From assembly GCF_007713705.1 (NCBI RefSeq), contig NZ_VMSJ01000001.1, positions 434,001 through 498,000 of the forward strand: a stretch of DNA of 64,000 bases, in the 5' to 3' direction. Position numbers and translations under genes: made by a program. The notes beneath the pieces are model-generated. The model saw only the letters and a program-made list of their open reading frames with translations. It was not told the DNA's origin and ran no database searches. The stretch is from Salinicoccus cyprini (GTDB lineage Bacteria > Bacillota > Bacilli > Staphylococcales > Salinicoccaceae). Positions 1 through 8,285 of this stretch are shown here, in pieces (the stretch's first letter is position 1; each line of letters opens with the position of its first letter).

Positions 1-1
1 A

Positions 2-1756
2 GCGCATGATCTGAAGGATGCATTCTCCCTTGAAATGTGGGGTGGGGCAACGTTCGATGTCGCCTACAACTTCCTGAAGGAGGACCCTTGGAGACGTCTT
101 GAGGTACTCCGCAGGGAAATACCGAACGTACTCTTCCAGATGCTGCTGCGTGCATCCAATGCGGTGGGCTACAAGAACTATCCGGATAATGTCGTGGAGA
201 AGTTCGTGCAGGAAAGCGCGGATGCCGGTATCGATGTGTTCAGAATATTCGACTCCCTGAACTGGATGGAGGCGATGAAGCAGCCAATCGAGGCGGTGCT
301 CAGGACAGGCAAGGTGGCGGAAGGTGCCATCTGCTACACAGGAGATATTCTGAATCCGGAGCGTTCCAATGTCTATACACTCGACTATTATAGAAATATG
401 GCCAAAGCCCTCGAAGCGGAAGGTGTCCATATTCTCGCAATCAAGGATATGGCAGGTCTTCTGAAGCCGCAGGCAGCCTACGAACTGATCGGCGAACTGA
501 AGGCCACCGTGGATATTCCGATCCATCTGCATACGCATGATACGAGCGGCAATGGCGTACTGATGTATCACAAGGCGATTGAAGCCGGTGTGGATGTTGT
601 CGATACCGCCCTCGGGGCGATGAGTGGATTGACTTCGCAGCCGAGTGCCAACACCCTCTATTATGCACAGAGCAGCCAGGACAGGCAGATCCGTGCGGAT
701 ATAGATGGTCTTGAGCGGCTCAGCCAGTACTGGGAGGGCGTAAGAAGATACTACACTGATTTTGAAAGTGACATCAAGAGTCCGAACACAGAAATCTACA
801 AGCACGAAATGCCGGGTGGACAGTATTCCAACCTGTTCAGCCAGGCCAAGTCCCTCGGACTCGGCGAGCGTTATGGTGAAGTGAAGAAAATGTACCAGAA
901 GGTGAACTTGCTGTTCGGTGACATTGTCAAAGTGACCCCGTCATCCAAAGTGGTCGGCGATATGGCACTGTTCATGGTTCAAAATGATCTGGATGAGGAA
1001 AGCGTCATCGATCGCGGTCAGCATCTCGACTTCCCGGATTCCGTCGTCAGCTTCTTTAAAGGTGAAATCGGCAGACCGGCAACAGGCTTCAATACCGAAC
1101 TCCAGAAAGTTGTTCTGAAGGGCAGCGAACCGCTGACGGAGCGTGCAGGAAAAGTGATGGAGCCTGTGGATTTCGATGCGCTGAAAGAGGAGATGTCACA
1201 ATTCTGCGAGCGGCGGATAACCGATAAGGATGTTCTGTCGTATGCGCTCTATCCGAAAGTATTCAAGGAATTCATCAGCACAAATGACCGGTTCGGCAAT
1301 GTTGAAGTGCTGGATACGCCGACGTTCCTTTTCGGCATGCGGAAAAATGAAGTGCTCGAAATCGAAATTGACAAGGGCAAAACACTGATCGTCAATCTGC
1401 TTTCAATCGGGCACGTTCATGAAGACGGCTGCCGCTGGATGTATTTTGAACTGAACGGATTCCCGAGAAAGGTCTATATCAATGATGAGAATGTAGAGTC
1501 CACGTCAGCACGTCTGAAGAAGGCGGATCCAACCGCACTTGGAGATATCGGCGCCCAGATGCCGGGCACAGTAAGTACAGTGAAGTACAAGGCAGGCGAC
1601 ACATTCAAAAAAGGGGAAGTCATCATCATTACAGAAGCCATGAAGATGGAGAACTCTGTAAAGGCACCATTTGATGGCAAAGTATCCGAAGTGTTTGTGG
1701 CTGCTGGAGATAAAGTCGAGTCCATGGATCTGATGATGACAGTGGAAAAGGCATAA
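2..1756 (+). CDS. pyc: Pyruvate carboxylase, 3' part (5' end outside window)
   Basis: Biotin-dependent carboxylation of pyruvate to oxaloacetate, the anaplerotic entry to the TCA cycle in the cytoplasm. The reading frame is open from the first bases, so the gene starts upstream; 584 residues are visible, about half of a family protein of roughly 1150. What is present is most of the carboxyltransferase barrel (metal-site HLHTHDTSGNG, and GGQYSNL), the allosteric/linker region, and the C-terminal biotin carrier domain with the biotinyl-lysine motif EAMKMEN near the end. The biotin carboxylase domain must lie upstream. The gene ends in a perfect bidirectional terminator facing ctaA. Identity is secure from motifs and from its staphylococcal position next to ctaA/ctaB. 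Confidence 0.97.
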   Translation, partial: AHDLKDAFSLEMWGGATFDVAYNFLKEDPWRRLEVLRREIPNVLFQMLLRASNAVGYKNYPDNVVEKFVQESADAGIDVFRIFDSLNWMEAMKQPIEAVLRTGKVAEGAICYTGDILNPERSNVYTLDYYRNMAKALEAEGVHILAIKDMAGLLKPQAAYELIGELKATVDIPIHLHTHDTSGNGVLMYHKAIEAGVDVVDTALGAMSGLTSQPSANTLYYAQSSQDRQIRADIDGLERLSQYWEGVRRYYTDFESDIKSPNTEIYKHEMPGGQYSNLFSQAKSLGLGERYGEVKKMYQKVNLLFGDIVKVTPSSKVVGDMALFMVQNDLDEESVIDRGQHLDFPDSVVSFFKGEIGRPATGFNTELQKVVLKGSEPLTERAGKVMEPVDFDALKEEMSQFCERRITDKDVLSYALYPKVFKEFISTNDRFGNVEVLDTPTFLFGMRKNEVLEIEIDKGKTLIVNLLSIGHVHEDGCRWMYFELNGFPRKVYINDENVESTSARLKKADPTALGDIGAQMPGTVSTVKYKAGDTFKKGEVIIITEAMKMENSVKAPFDGKVSEVFVAAGDKVESMDLMMTVEKA

Positions 1757-1788
1757 AAATATACCCACACAACTGTGTGGGTATATTT
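1757..1788. terminator. Bidirectional terminator between pyc and ctaA
   Basis: Perfect 14-bp stem (1757-1770 with 1775-1788) around a 4-nt AACT loop, with A-rich left and T-rich right flanks. It serves the convergent genes pyc and ctaA; the ctaA stop codon overlaps its right arm. Confidence 0.9.
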
Positions 1789-2680
1789 ATTTGGATCTCG
1801 ACAGCAGAAGAATGAAGTAGCATAGCAGGCCGAACAGCAGCGTGATGAACAGCGCGTGCAGCAGGGCGATGAATATGTTGACGAGTGTCAGTACACTCAG
1901 CATTCCGGTCAGTGCCTGAAGGAGCACGAGTATGAATGCAATCGTCCAGCCATACTTCAATATTCTATACTGGCTGTAGTGTCTGAGTACATGGATCAGT
2001 ATGATGAATATCCAGATGACGATGATGCCGGCAAGTACACGGTGGCTCATCTGCACCCATTGGTAGAAGTCAGCCGCCCATAGCTGCCCCTGTCCACAGT
2101 GCGGCCAGCCCAGACAGGCAAGTGATGAATCCGTATGCCTTACTAGTGCGCCGCTATAGACAACGAGATAGATATAGATTGTCAGGAATATTGTATGATA
2201 TCTGAGGTAGGAACCAATGGCAAGGGACTGTGCCTCAAATTTCTGATCGACCTCGAATACGAGTAGTGTAAGCAGAAAAACTGCAGCAAAGCTGATCAGT
2301 GAAATACCGAAATGCGCTGCAAGAATGAAGTCGTTCTGCCCCCAGATGACTGCGCCTGCTCCAATCAGTGCCTGAACAAGAATGAAACTGATGCTCAGAA
2401 TGACAAGAAAGCGCGTTTCCCTTTTGTGCGGCAGCAGCTTGAGTGCCAGCCAGCCCAGCAGACCGACCATTATGATGGCCATGCCGGAGACGCCCCGGTG
2501 GGCAAGTTCGATGATTGTTTCAATAGGCCATGAGCTCGGGATGATCTGTCCGTGGCATAATGGCCATGACCGTCCACATCCGTCTGCAGAACCGGTTTTT
2601 GTTACCAATGCACCACCGATCTGCACGAAGACCATCATGAGTGTCGTGACGACGGCCAATACTTTTAAGTTTTTATACAA
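1787..2680 (-). CDS. ctaA: Heme A synthase CtaA (COX15 type)
   Basis: Membrane enzyme that oxidises the C8 methyl of heme O to the formyl group of heme A, the cofactor of aa3/caa3 oxidases. I place the start at a TTG (2680), because GAGGTG lies 6 nt upstream of it. This gives 297 residues and puts the conserved cysteine pair of the first extracytoplasmic loop (CGRSWPLC) at Cys35 and Cys42, as I recall for Bacillus CtaA. A GTG further upstream (2719) lacks this support. A second Cys pair (CLGWPHC) and histidines in AHRG, AHFG, SHRV and LHAL heme-ligating helices are present; about eight membrane spans. The gene is divergent from ctaB, the enzyme that makes its substrate. Confidence 0.95.
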   Translation of the reverse strand: MYKNLKVLAVVTTLMMVFVQIGGALVTKTGSADGCGRSWPLCHGQIIPSSWPIETIIELAHRGVSGMAIIMVGLLGWLALKLLPHKRETRFLVILSISFILVQALIGAGAVIWGQNDFILAAHFGISLISFAAVFLLTLLVFEVDQKFEAQSLAIGSYLRYHTIFLTIYIYLVVYSGALVRHTDSSLACLGWPHCGQGQLWAADFYQWVQMSHRVLAGIIVIWIFIILIHVLRHYSQYRILKYGWTIAFILVLLQALTGMLSVLTLVNIFIALLHALFITLLFGLLCYFILLLSRSK

Positions 2681-2727
2681 TGGTAACACCTCAATAGTTC
2701 TTTTGCTGTAAGTGGTCACAGATAACT

Positions 2728-2756
2728 AATATATATGAAAGAACTTGTCCATGCAA
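2728..2756 (-). promoter_or_regulatory. Predicted ctaA promoter
   Basis: On the minus strand, TTGCAT (2751-2756) and TATATT (2728-2733) are separated by 17 bp. The start point would fall about 40 nt before the TTG codon. The -35 box matches consensus at only 3 of 6 positions. Confidence 0.4.
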
Positions 2757-2868
2757 TCACGAATATATCCGATTGCCCTTAACAATTCCAGAATATATGG
2801 TAAAATCGAAATGTACAACAAACAACTATTCCCAGTATAAAACACAAAAGGAATGAGATTGTGGCACA

Positions 2869-2896
2869 TTGATGAACAATTTTTGAACAATATAAA
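2869..2896 (+). promoter_or_regulatory. Predicted ctaB promoter
   Basis: TTGATG (2869-2874), 16-bp spacer, TATAAA (2891-2896). This would give a leader of nearly 90 nt to the ctaB start, containing the 11-bp direct repeats. Confidence 0.4.
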
Positions 2897-2925
2897 ATGT
2901 AACGTTTTTATTTCAGAAATGTATA

Positions 2926-2968
2926 GTAAATGTGTCATTTTTAATTTATTATTATCTGTAAATGTGTC
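2926..2968 (+). repeat. 11-bp direct repeat upstream of ctaB
   Basis: GTAAATGTGTC occurs at 2926-2936 and again, identically, at 2958-2968. The start-to-start distance is 32 bp, about three helical turns, so both copies face the same side of the DNA. It lies between the predicted ctaB promoter and the start codon. Confidence 0.75.
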
Positions 2969-2990
2969 TGTGGTGAAAGGAGGCGTATGG

Positions 2991-3911
2991 ATGCAAAGTG
3001 ATGTATATGGTAATGATGTGCATCATGATAGTAAGGGAATCACCTTCAAGGCAGTGAAGACACTGGTCAAAGATGGTATTATCAAGGCGAACCTGATTCC
3101 GGCCTTTGCCGCAGGATTTCTGGCTGTAATGTATTATAATCAGTCTTTCTTCTCCAATGTGCCACTTCTGCTGCTGATGGTTGCAGCAACCGGACTTGTC
3201 ATAGGCGGCGTTGCCGCACTGAACAACTACTACGATCGTGACATCGATGCTGTGATGGCATCGAAGCAGTCGAGACCAAGTGTAGACGGTACTTTCTCCG
3301 GTCGGGATATTCTGATGATCGGATACGGCAGCCTGGCTGTCGGGGAGATCCTTCTGTACTCGATCAATTCGACTGCCGGAACACTCGGTCTGATTGCCGC
3401 TTTCGGGTACGCGGTCGTCTACTCGATATTTGCAAAGCGTCACCTTCTATCGAATACGGTCATCGGTGCAATTCCCGGAGCTATGCCACCGCTTATCGGC
3501 TGGGCCGTAATTGAACCGGATCTTCATATACTTGCCTGGGCGATGTTCATCGTGATGTTCTTGTGGCAACCCCCACACTTCTACGCATTAGCAATAAAAC
3601 GAAGCGATGAGTACAGCATGGCAGGAGTGCCTATGCTTCCTTCCGTAAAAGGGAATCATCGCACGAGGATATCAATTGTCTTCTGGGTGGCACTGCTTCT
3701 TTTTACTCCCATCATGATGACTGAACTTGGCTTATGGTTCGTCGTTCTTGCAACCGCATTGAACATCATATGGCTGGTCATCTCGTTCAACAAGTTCCGT
3801 CCAGTCGAAGATGATAACCGGCATGCCGGCAAGGTATTCATCTTCTCATTGAACTACATTATGATTTTCTTCGTAATGATCATTGTCGCCGGTCTATTAG
3901 GAAATTTCTAA
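2991..3911 (+). CDS. ctaB: Protoheme IX farnesyltransferase (heme O synthase) CtaB
   Basis: UbiA-family membrane prenyltransferase that transfers farnesyl to heme B, giving heme O, which CtaA then converts to heme A. The start ATG at 2991 is chosen by the strong AAAGGAGG 7 nt upstream, giving 306 residues. The first Asp-rich motif NNYYDRDID lies at residues 78-86 and the second conserved region (KRSDEYSMAGVPMLP) near residue 205; about nine hydrophobic spans follow a polar N-terminus of about 30 residues. It is the first gene of a run with ctaCDEF, separated from ctaC by only 30 nt. The divergent ctaA supplies the next step. Confidence 0.96.
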   Translation: MQSDVYGNDVHHDSKGITFKAVKTLVKDGIIKANLIPAFAAGFLAVMYYNQSFFSNVPLLLLMVAATGLVIGGVAALNNYYDRDIDAVMASKQSRPSVDGTFSGRDILMIGYGSLAVGEILLYSINSTAGTLGLIAAFGYAVVYSIFAKRHLLSNTVIGAIPGAMPPLIGWAVIEPDLHILAWAMFIVMFLWQPPHFYALAIKRSDEYSMAGVPMLPSVKGNHRTRISIVFWVALLLFTPIMMTELGLWFVVLATALNIIWLVISFNKFRPVEDDNRHAGKVFIFSLNYIMIFFVMIIVAGLLGNF

Positions 3912-3941
3912 AGCTTAAGAATGAAAGAGAGGGCTATTTAC

Positions 3942-5270
3942 ATGAAAAATCGTTGGATGAATGCCAAGTGGCTTGGACTTATCACGATCTTGGCTGCATT
4001 CGCATCCGGGTGTGGTAAGAATCATCTCAGCACTTTAAGACCAGCTGGTGAAGTTGGACAGGAACAGTTCGATCTGATGCTGCTATCCATCATTATTATG
4101 CTGTTTGTTGTTATTGCAGTTTCAATCGTCTTTACTATCGCTGTAGTAAAGAGCCGCAGGAAAAACATGGGCGAGGATTTCGAGCCCAAGGATATTGCCG
4201 GAAACCATACACTTGAAGTGATATGGACCGCAATCCCGATCATATTACTTATTATCCTTGCTGTTCCGACCGTCTACCTGACATTCAAACAGTCAGATAC
4301 TGAGGCAAGTGAAAATGATGCTGGCGAAGTGAACAGCGAAGAAGTAGTCATCAACGTTACTGCAAACCAGTACTGGTGGGAATTCGAGTATCCGAATGTA
4401 GGCGTCGTTACTGGCCAGGAACTTGTCGTTCCAACGGATACGAAAGTATACTTCAATCTTCAGGCTTCCGATGTAAAACACTCATTCTGGGTGCCGGCCG
4501 CCGGTGGTAAGATGGATACGAACGTTGAAGGTATCAACAGTTTCTACCTTACATTTGATGACGAAAAAGCACAGGATTCCAACCGTCTGTTCTATGGTAA
4601 ATGTGCTGAGCTTTGTGGTCCATCCCACGCACTGATGGACTTCAAAGTGAAAACCCTCCCTGAAGACGAATACAATCAATGGCTCGCAGACATGAAGAGT
4701 ATCGAAGAACCTGTACAGGCATCTGCATCCGATGCAGCTGAAGGCCAGGAAATCTTCAACAACTCATGTATCGGCTGCCACGCTGTCACACCAACTGGAG
4801 CAGGGGCACAAGGACCTAACCTGACAAACTTTGGAGACCGTGAACTGATTGCGGGCTATCTGGCTCACAGTGAAGAGAACCTCATCAACTGGATCTCGGA
4901 TCCGGAAGCATTCAAGCCGGACAACAAGATGACAGGCGCATACGATCTGACAGATGAGGAAATCGCATCTGTTGCCGCGTACTTGATGGAACTCAAAGTT
5001 GAAGAGGGTTCAGGTGATGTTGAAACGCTAAGACAAAACGCTGAAGAATCCTCGGAAGAGGGATCCACTGAATCCAGTGGAGAAAGCGAAGGTTCTGCAG
5101 AAGAAGCTTCCTCGGAAGAGCCTGCTGCAGAGGGCGAAGAATCCACGGAAGAAGCGTCTCCCGAGTCTGGTGAAGAAGCTTCAGAAGAAGCCTCCTCGGA
5201 ACCTAGCGAAGAAAGTGCATCAGATTCTGAAGAATCCACTTCGGAATCCGATGAAGAAGGAGGTAACTAG
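3942..5270 (+). CDS. ctaC: Cytochrome c oxidase subunit II with fused cytochrome c (caa3 type)
   Basis: Electron-entry subunit of the caa3 oxidase. The ATG at 3942 follows a purine-rich AAAGAGAGGG site and gives 442 residues. A lipoprotein signal ends at Cys24 (ASGC; the -3 position is Ala rather than the usual Leu). Two membrane spans (about 45-67 and 85-105) precede the cupredoxin domain with CuA ligands His180, Cys221, Cys225, His229 and Met232. A fused cytochrome c follows, with CxxCH at 276-280 and a likely axial Met330. Residues 368-442 form an acidic tail made only of Glu, Ser, Gly, Ala, Thr, Pro, Asp and Asn, unlike the short ends usual in Bacillus CtaC. Neighbours are ctaB upstream and ctaD 2 nt downstream. 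Confidence 0.96.
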   Translation: MKNRWMNAKWLGLITILAAFASGCGKNHLSTLRPAGEVGQEQFDLMLLSIIIMLFVVIAVSIVFTIAVVKSRRKNMGEDFEPKDIAGNHTLEVIWTAIPIILLIILAVPTVYLTFKQSDTEASENDAGEVNSEEVVINVTANQYWWEFEYPNVGVVTGQELVVPTDTKVYFNLQASDVKHSFWVPAAGGKMDTNVEGINSFYLTFDDEKAQDSNRLFYGKCAELCGPSHALMDFKVKTLPEDEYNQWLADMKSIEEPVQASASDAAEGQEIFNNSCIGCHAVTPTGAGAQGPNLTNFGDRELIAGYLAHSEENLINWISDPEAFKPDNKMTGAYDLTDEEIASVAAYLMELKVEEGSGDVETLRQNAEESSEEGSTESSGESEGSAEEASSEEPAAEGEESTEEASPESGEEASEEASSEPSEESASDSEESTSESDEEGGN

Positions 5271-5272
5271 TA

Positions 5273-7189
5273 ATGGCATCCACAGCTAAAAAGCAAGGTG
5301 TCGGCTCTGTAATCTGGGAATACCTGACTACAGTAGACCATAAGAAAATAGCAATACTCTACTTGATTGCTGGTGGTTTCTTCTTCGTAGTTGGTGGTAT
5401 TGAAGCAATGATGATAAGAATTCAGCTTGCAGTACCAAATAATGACTTCCTCTCAGCAGGACTGTTCAACGAAATGATCACCATGCACGGTACGACAATG
5501 ATTTTCCTGGCAGCAATGCCGTTATTGTTCGCATTCATGAATGCGACAGTGCCACTTCAGATCGGGGCGCGTGACGTTGCGTTTCCGTTCCTGAACGCAC
5601 TCGGTGTCTGGCTATTCATTTTCGGTGGTATCTTCTTGAACCTATCATGGTTCCTTGGAGGCGCGCCGGATGCAGGCTGGACAAGCTATGCTTCACTTTC
5701 AATCGCGTCAGCTGGACATGGTATCGACTTCTATGCACTCGGTCTTCAGATCAGTGGTGCAGGTACATTGATATCAGGTATCAACTTTGTAACTACAATC
5801 ATCAACATGAGAGCACCCGGTATGACATACATGAGAATGCCGCTTATGACATGGACGACACTGGTCGCTTCCGTACTTATCGTATTCGCATTCCCGCCGC
5901 TCACAATCGGATTGTTCCTCCTTATTTTCGACCGCATGTTCGGATCCAGTTTCTTCCTGGTCGAAACAGGGGGCAACACGATCATCTGGGAGCATCTGTT
6001 CTGGATATTCGGACACCCGGAAGTATATATCCTGATTCTGCCGGCATTCGGTATATTCTCGGAGATATTCGCAACATTTGCACGTAAACGTCTATTCGGC
6101 TACTCGGCAATGGTATTCGCCACAATCATCATCGGATTCTTCGGATTCATGGTCTGGGCGCACCACATGTTCACAGTAGGTCTTGGACCGACAGCGAACG
6201 CGATCTTCGCCTTGGCTACGATGGCCATTGCGGTGCCGACCGGTATCAAAATATTCAACTGGATCGCAACCGTCTGGGGCGGAAGCATAGAATTCACGAC
6301 ACCGATGCTCTACGCTCTTGCATTCATTCCATCATTTACGATGGGTGGAGTTACAGGTGTCATGCAGGCAGCGGCACCAGCCGACTACCAGTACCACGAC
6401 TCCTACTTCATCGTTGCACACTTCCACTACGTCATCGTCGGTGGTGTCGTGTTCGGACTGCTTGCAGGACTGCACTACTACTGGCCGCTGATGTTCGGTA
6501 CAATGCTCAGTGAAAAGCTCGGCAAGATCACTTTCGTCATCTTCGTCATCGGCTTCCACATGACATTCCTGATCCAGCACTTCCTCGGACTATGGGGTAT
6601 GCCTAGACGTGTGTTCACCTACCTGGATGGGCAGGGGTACAATACAGCCAACCTCATATCCTCGATCGGGGCATTGATGATGGCAATTGCTGTAATCATA
6701 CTCGTCATCAACATCATTATGACAATCGCCAAGAATCAGAAAGTTGGACGTGATCCATGGGGAGATGGCCGTACACTCGAATGGTCACTGCCGCTTCCTG
6801 TACCATACTATAACTTTGCACAGATTCCACTCGTCCGTGGACTGGATGCATACTGGATCGAGAAAAAAGCGAACAACGGTAGAATGATGCCTTCCGAATC
6901 ATTGGAAGACTTCCACATGCCGAATAACTCATTCATTCCGTTCGTCATGTCATTCGGACTGTTCGTTGCTGGTTTCGGCGCACTGTACTTTGCATCAGGC
7001 AAGGACTGGGCGATTGATGCAGTAAGTGGTCTTCCTGTACATCCATGGGCGCCATGGGTACTGGGTCTTGGACTGGCTATTACAATCGGTGCAATGATTA
7101 CACGTTCTGTAAAAGATGACCTCGGCTACTATGTAACCAAGGAAGAAGTACTCAGAGATCTTGAAGAAGAAGAAAGGAGGGCGAAATAA
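5273..7189 (+). CDS. ctaD: Cytochrome c oxidase subunit I
   Basis: Catalytic heme-copper subunit that reduces O2 and pumps protons in the membrane. It has 638 residues, close to the roughly 620 of Bacillus CtaD, with about 14 membrane spans including two extra C-terminal ones. Visible metal ligands: His72 (heme a), His248 and Tyr252 of HPEVY (CuB ligand and expected cross-linked Tyr), His297-His298 (CuB), and His383/His385 of HFH (heme a3 and a). The HPEVY motif and C-terminal extension fit the caa3 branch of the A family. It starts 2 nt after ctaC and overlaps ctaE by one base in a TAATG junction. Confidence 0.97.
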   Translation: MASTAKKQGVGSVIWEYLTTVDHKKIAILYLIAGGFFFVVGGIEAMMIRIQLAVPNNDFLSAGLFNEMITMHGTTMIFLAAMPLLFAFMNATVPLQIGARDVAFPFLNALGVWLFIFGGIFLNLSWFLGGAPDAGWTSYASLSIASAGHGIDFYALGLQISGAGTLISGINFVTTIINMRAPGMTYMRMPLMTWTTLVASVLIVFAFPPLTIGLFLLIFDRMFGSSFFLVETGGNTIIWEHLFWIFGHPEVYILILPAFGIFSEIFATFARKRLFGYSAMVFATIIIGFFGFMVWAHHMFTVGLGPTANAIFALATMAIAVPTGIKIFNWIATVWGGSIEFTTPMLYALAFIPSFTMGGVTGVMQAAAPADYQYHDSYFIVAHFHYVIVGGVVFGLLAGLHYYWPLMFGTMLSEKLGKITFVIFVIGFHMTFLIQHFLGLWGMPRRVFTYLDGQGYNTANLISSIGALMMAIAVIILVINIIMTIAKNQKVGRDPWGDGRTLEWSLPLPVPYYNFAQIPLVRGLDAYWIEKKANNGRMMPSESLEDFHMPNNSFIPFVMSFGLFVAGFGALYFASGKDWAIDAVSGLPVHPWAPWVLGLGLAITIGAMITRSVKDDLGYYVTKEEVLRDLEEEERRAK

Positions 7190-7815
7190 TGGCTCACATG
7201 GAATATAATGTGCCAAGCGAAAGATGGCCGGCCCATCCTGAAACTGCGACAATGGAAGGTAAGAACAAGTTCATCGGCTTCTGGATTTTCCTTGCAGGTG
7301 AGACTACACTTTTCGCATCTCTCTTTGCGACGTATCTTGCTCTGAAAGATTCAGTACCAGGGGAAGATCATCCCCTGGCTGCTGATCTCTTCGCGCTACC
7401 GCTTGCATTTGTCATGACAATGTTTCTACTGACATCATCACTGACAAGTGTCTATGCAATCTATCACATGAGAAACAACAACTTTGCCAAGATGCAGCTA
7501 TGGCTCGGTATTACCGTACTCCTTGGACTCGGATTCCTTTCATTGGAAATCTACGAGTTCATCGAATATGTGCACCACGGTCATACATTCAGATCCAGTG
7601 CCTTCGGTAGTGCGTTCTACTTCCTGCTCGGTACACACGGTTTCCACGTCGTCATCGGTCTTGGATGGATCACACTGCTCATCCTGCGTAATGCGAGACG
7701 AGGTATTTCCGTCTATACGGCGGCTAAAGTGAATACAGCGTCCCTTTACTGGCACTTTATCGATGTTGTGTGGGTGTTCATCTTCACAATAGTCTACTTG
7801 CTGGGAGTGATGTAG
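7189..7815 (+). CDS. ctaE: Cytochrome c oxidase subunit III
   Basis: Non-catalytic core subunit that stabilises the oxidase and its proton entry. It has 208 residues with five hydrophobic spans (about 24-46, 66-88, 98-120, 138-160, 183-205), the five-helix form of Bacillus-type caa3 oxidases. The conserved Glu in the first span (LAGETTLFAS) and the GTHGFHV motif are present. The start overlaps the ctaD stop in TAATG, with AAAGGAGG inside the end of ctaD. Confidence 0.95.
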   Translation: MAHMEYNVPSERWPAHPETATMEGKNKFIGFWIFLAGETTLFASLFATYLALKDSVPGEDHPLAADLFALPLAFVMTMFLLTSSLTSVYAIYHMRNNNFAKMQLWLGITVLLGLGFLSLEIYEFIEYVHHGHTFRSSAFGSAFYFLLGTHGFHVVIGLGWITLLILRNARRGISVYTAAKVNTASLYWHFIDVVWVFIFTIVYLLGVM

Positions 7816-7816
7816 C

Positions 7817-8158
7817 ATGGCAGAAATCAAACAGGAACCAATGTCTAAAAAGAAGCTCGATTACGTCCGTCGTGAGCGCACCAGGGAAATGCGTCAGCAG
7901 ATCATCTCATTCTCACTGATGATTTTCCTCACGTTCGTCGCTTTCGGACTGGTGGCGATGGATGTGAGTCCGCAGTTCGTCATTCCTATTGTGATAGGCA
8001 TGGCTTTCATTCAGGTCATCCTCCAGTTCTACTACTTCATGCATATGAAGGACAAAGGGCATGAATTCGCCAAGCTGTTCATCATGACGGGGATATTCTT
8101 TGCATTATCCTTTGTAGTTACGTTCATCTATATCGTATGGATTGGCAAACCAATCTAA
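7817..8158 (+). CDS. ctaF: Cytochrome c oxidase subunit IV
   Basis: Small accessory subunit of the caa3 oxidase. It has 113 residues: a charged N-terminus of about 35 residues rich in Arg, Lys and Glu, then three membrane spans including QFYYFMHMKDKG between the second and third. It starts 1 nt after ctaE, as in the Bacillus ctaCDEF order. It closes the operon, which ends at a strong terminator. Confidence 0.93.
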   Translation: MAEIKQEPMSKKKLDYVRRERTREMRQQIISFSLMIFLTFVAFGLVAMDVSPQFVIPIVIGMAFIQVILQFYYFMHMKDKGHEFAKLFIMTGIFFALSFVVTFIYIVWIGKPI

Positions 8159-8166
8159 GTCAGCAT

Positions 8167-8198
8167 AAAGACCGGCACACTGTGCCGGTCTTTATTTG
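8167..8198 (+). terminator. Terminator after ctaF
   Basis: A 12-bp perfect stem (8167-8178 with 8182-8193), ACT loop and T-rich tail. It separates ctaCDEF from the ctaG unit. Confidence 0.92.
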
Positions 8199-8222
8199 TC
8201 ATCATATTGTCATGGTATTACC

Positions 8223-8251
8223 TTGCCCAATAAACGCCTGGAAACTATACT
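8223..8251 (+). promoter_or_regulatory. Predicted ctaG promoter
   Basis: TTGCCC (8223-8228), 17-bp spacer, TATACT (8246-8251), about 35 nt before the ctaG start. With the terminator just upstream, it suggests separate expression of the assembly genes. Confidence 0.5.
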
Positions 8252-8285
8252 GGGATTAAGTGATTTTATAAAGGGATGATTCTAA

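Larger units (their letters stand above)
2681..2990. other. 310-bp divergent ctaA-ctaB regulatory region
   Basis: AT-rich stretch without a credible gene. It carries predicted promoters for both flanking genes and an 11-bp direct repeat just before ctaB. A longer in-frame extension of ctaB into this region is rejected because the ribosome binding site marks the start at 2991. In Bacillus and Staphylococcus this interval is controlled by the ResDE/SrrAB respiration regulators; that applies here only by analogy. Confidence 0.7.

Noticed and set aside
2853-2990. N-terminal extension of ctaB by 46 residues
   Set aside because: The frame is open, but the AAAGGAGG site 7 nt before the ATG at 2991 and the family start argue for the shorter protein; the extension lies in AT-rich regulatory DNA.
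4865-5239. Antisense Ser/Asp-rich open frame opposite the ctaC tail
   Set aside because: It is the mirror of the repetitive GAA/TCC codons on the plus strand, with no ribosome binding site or family resemblance.
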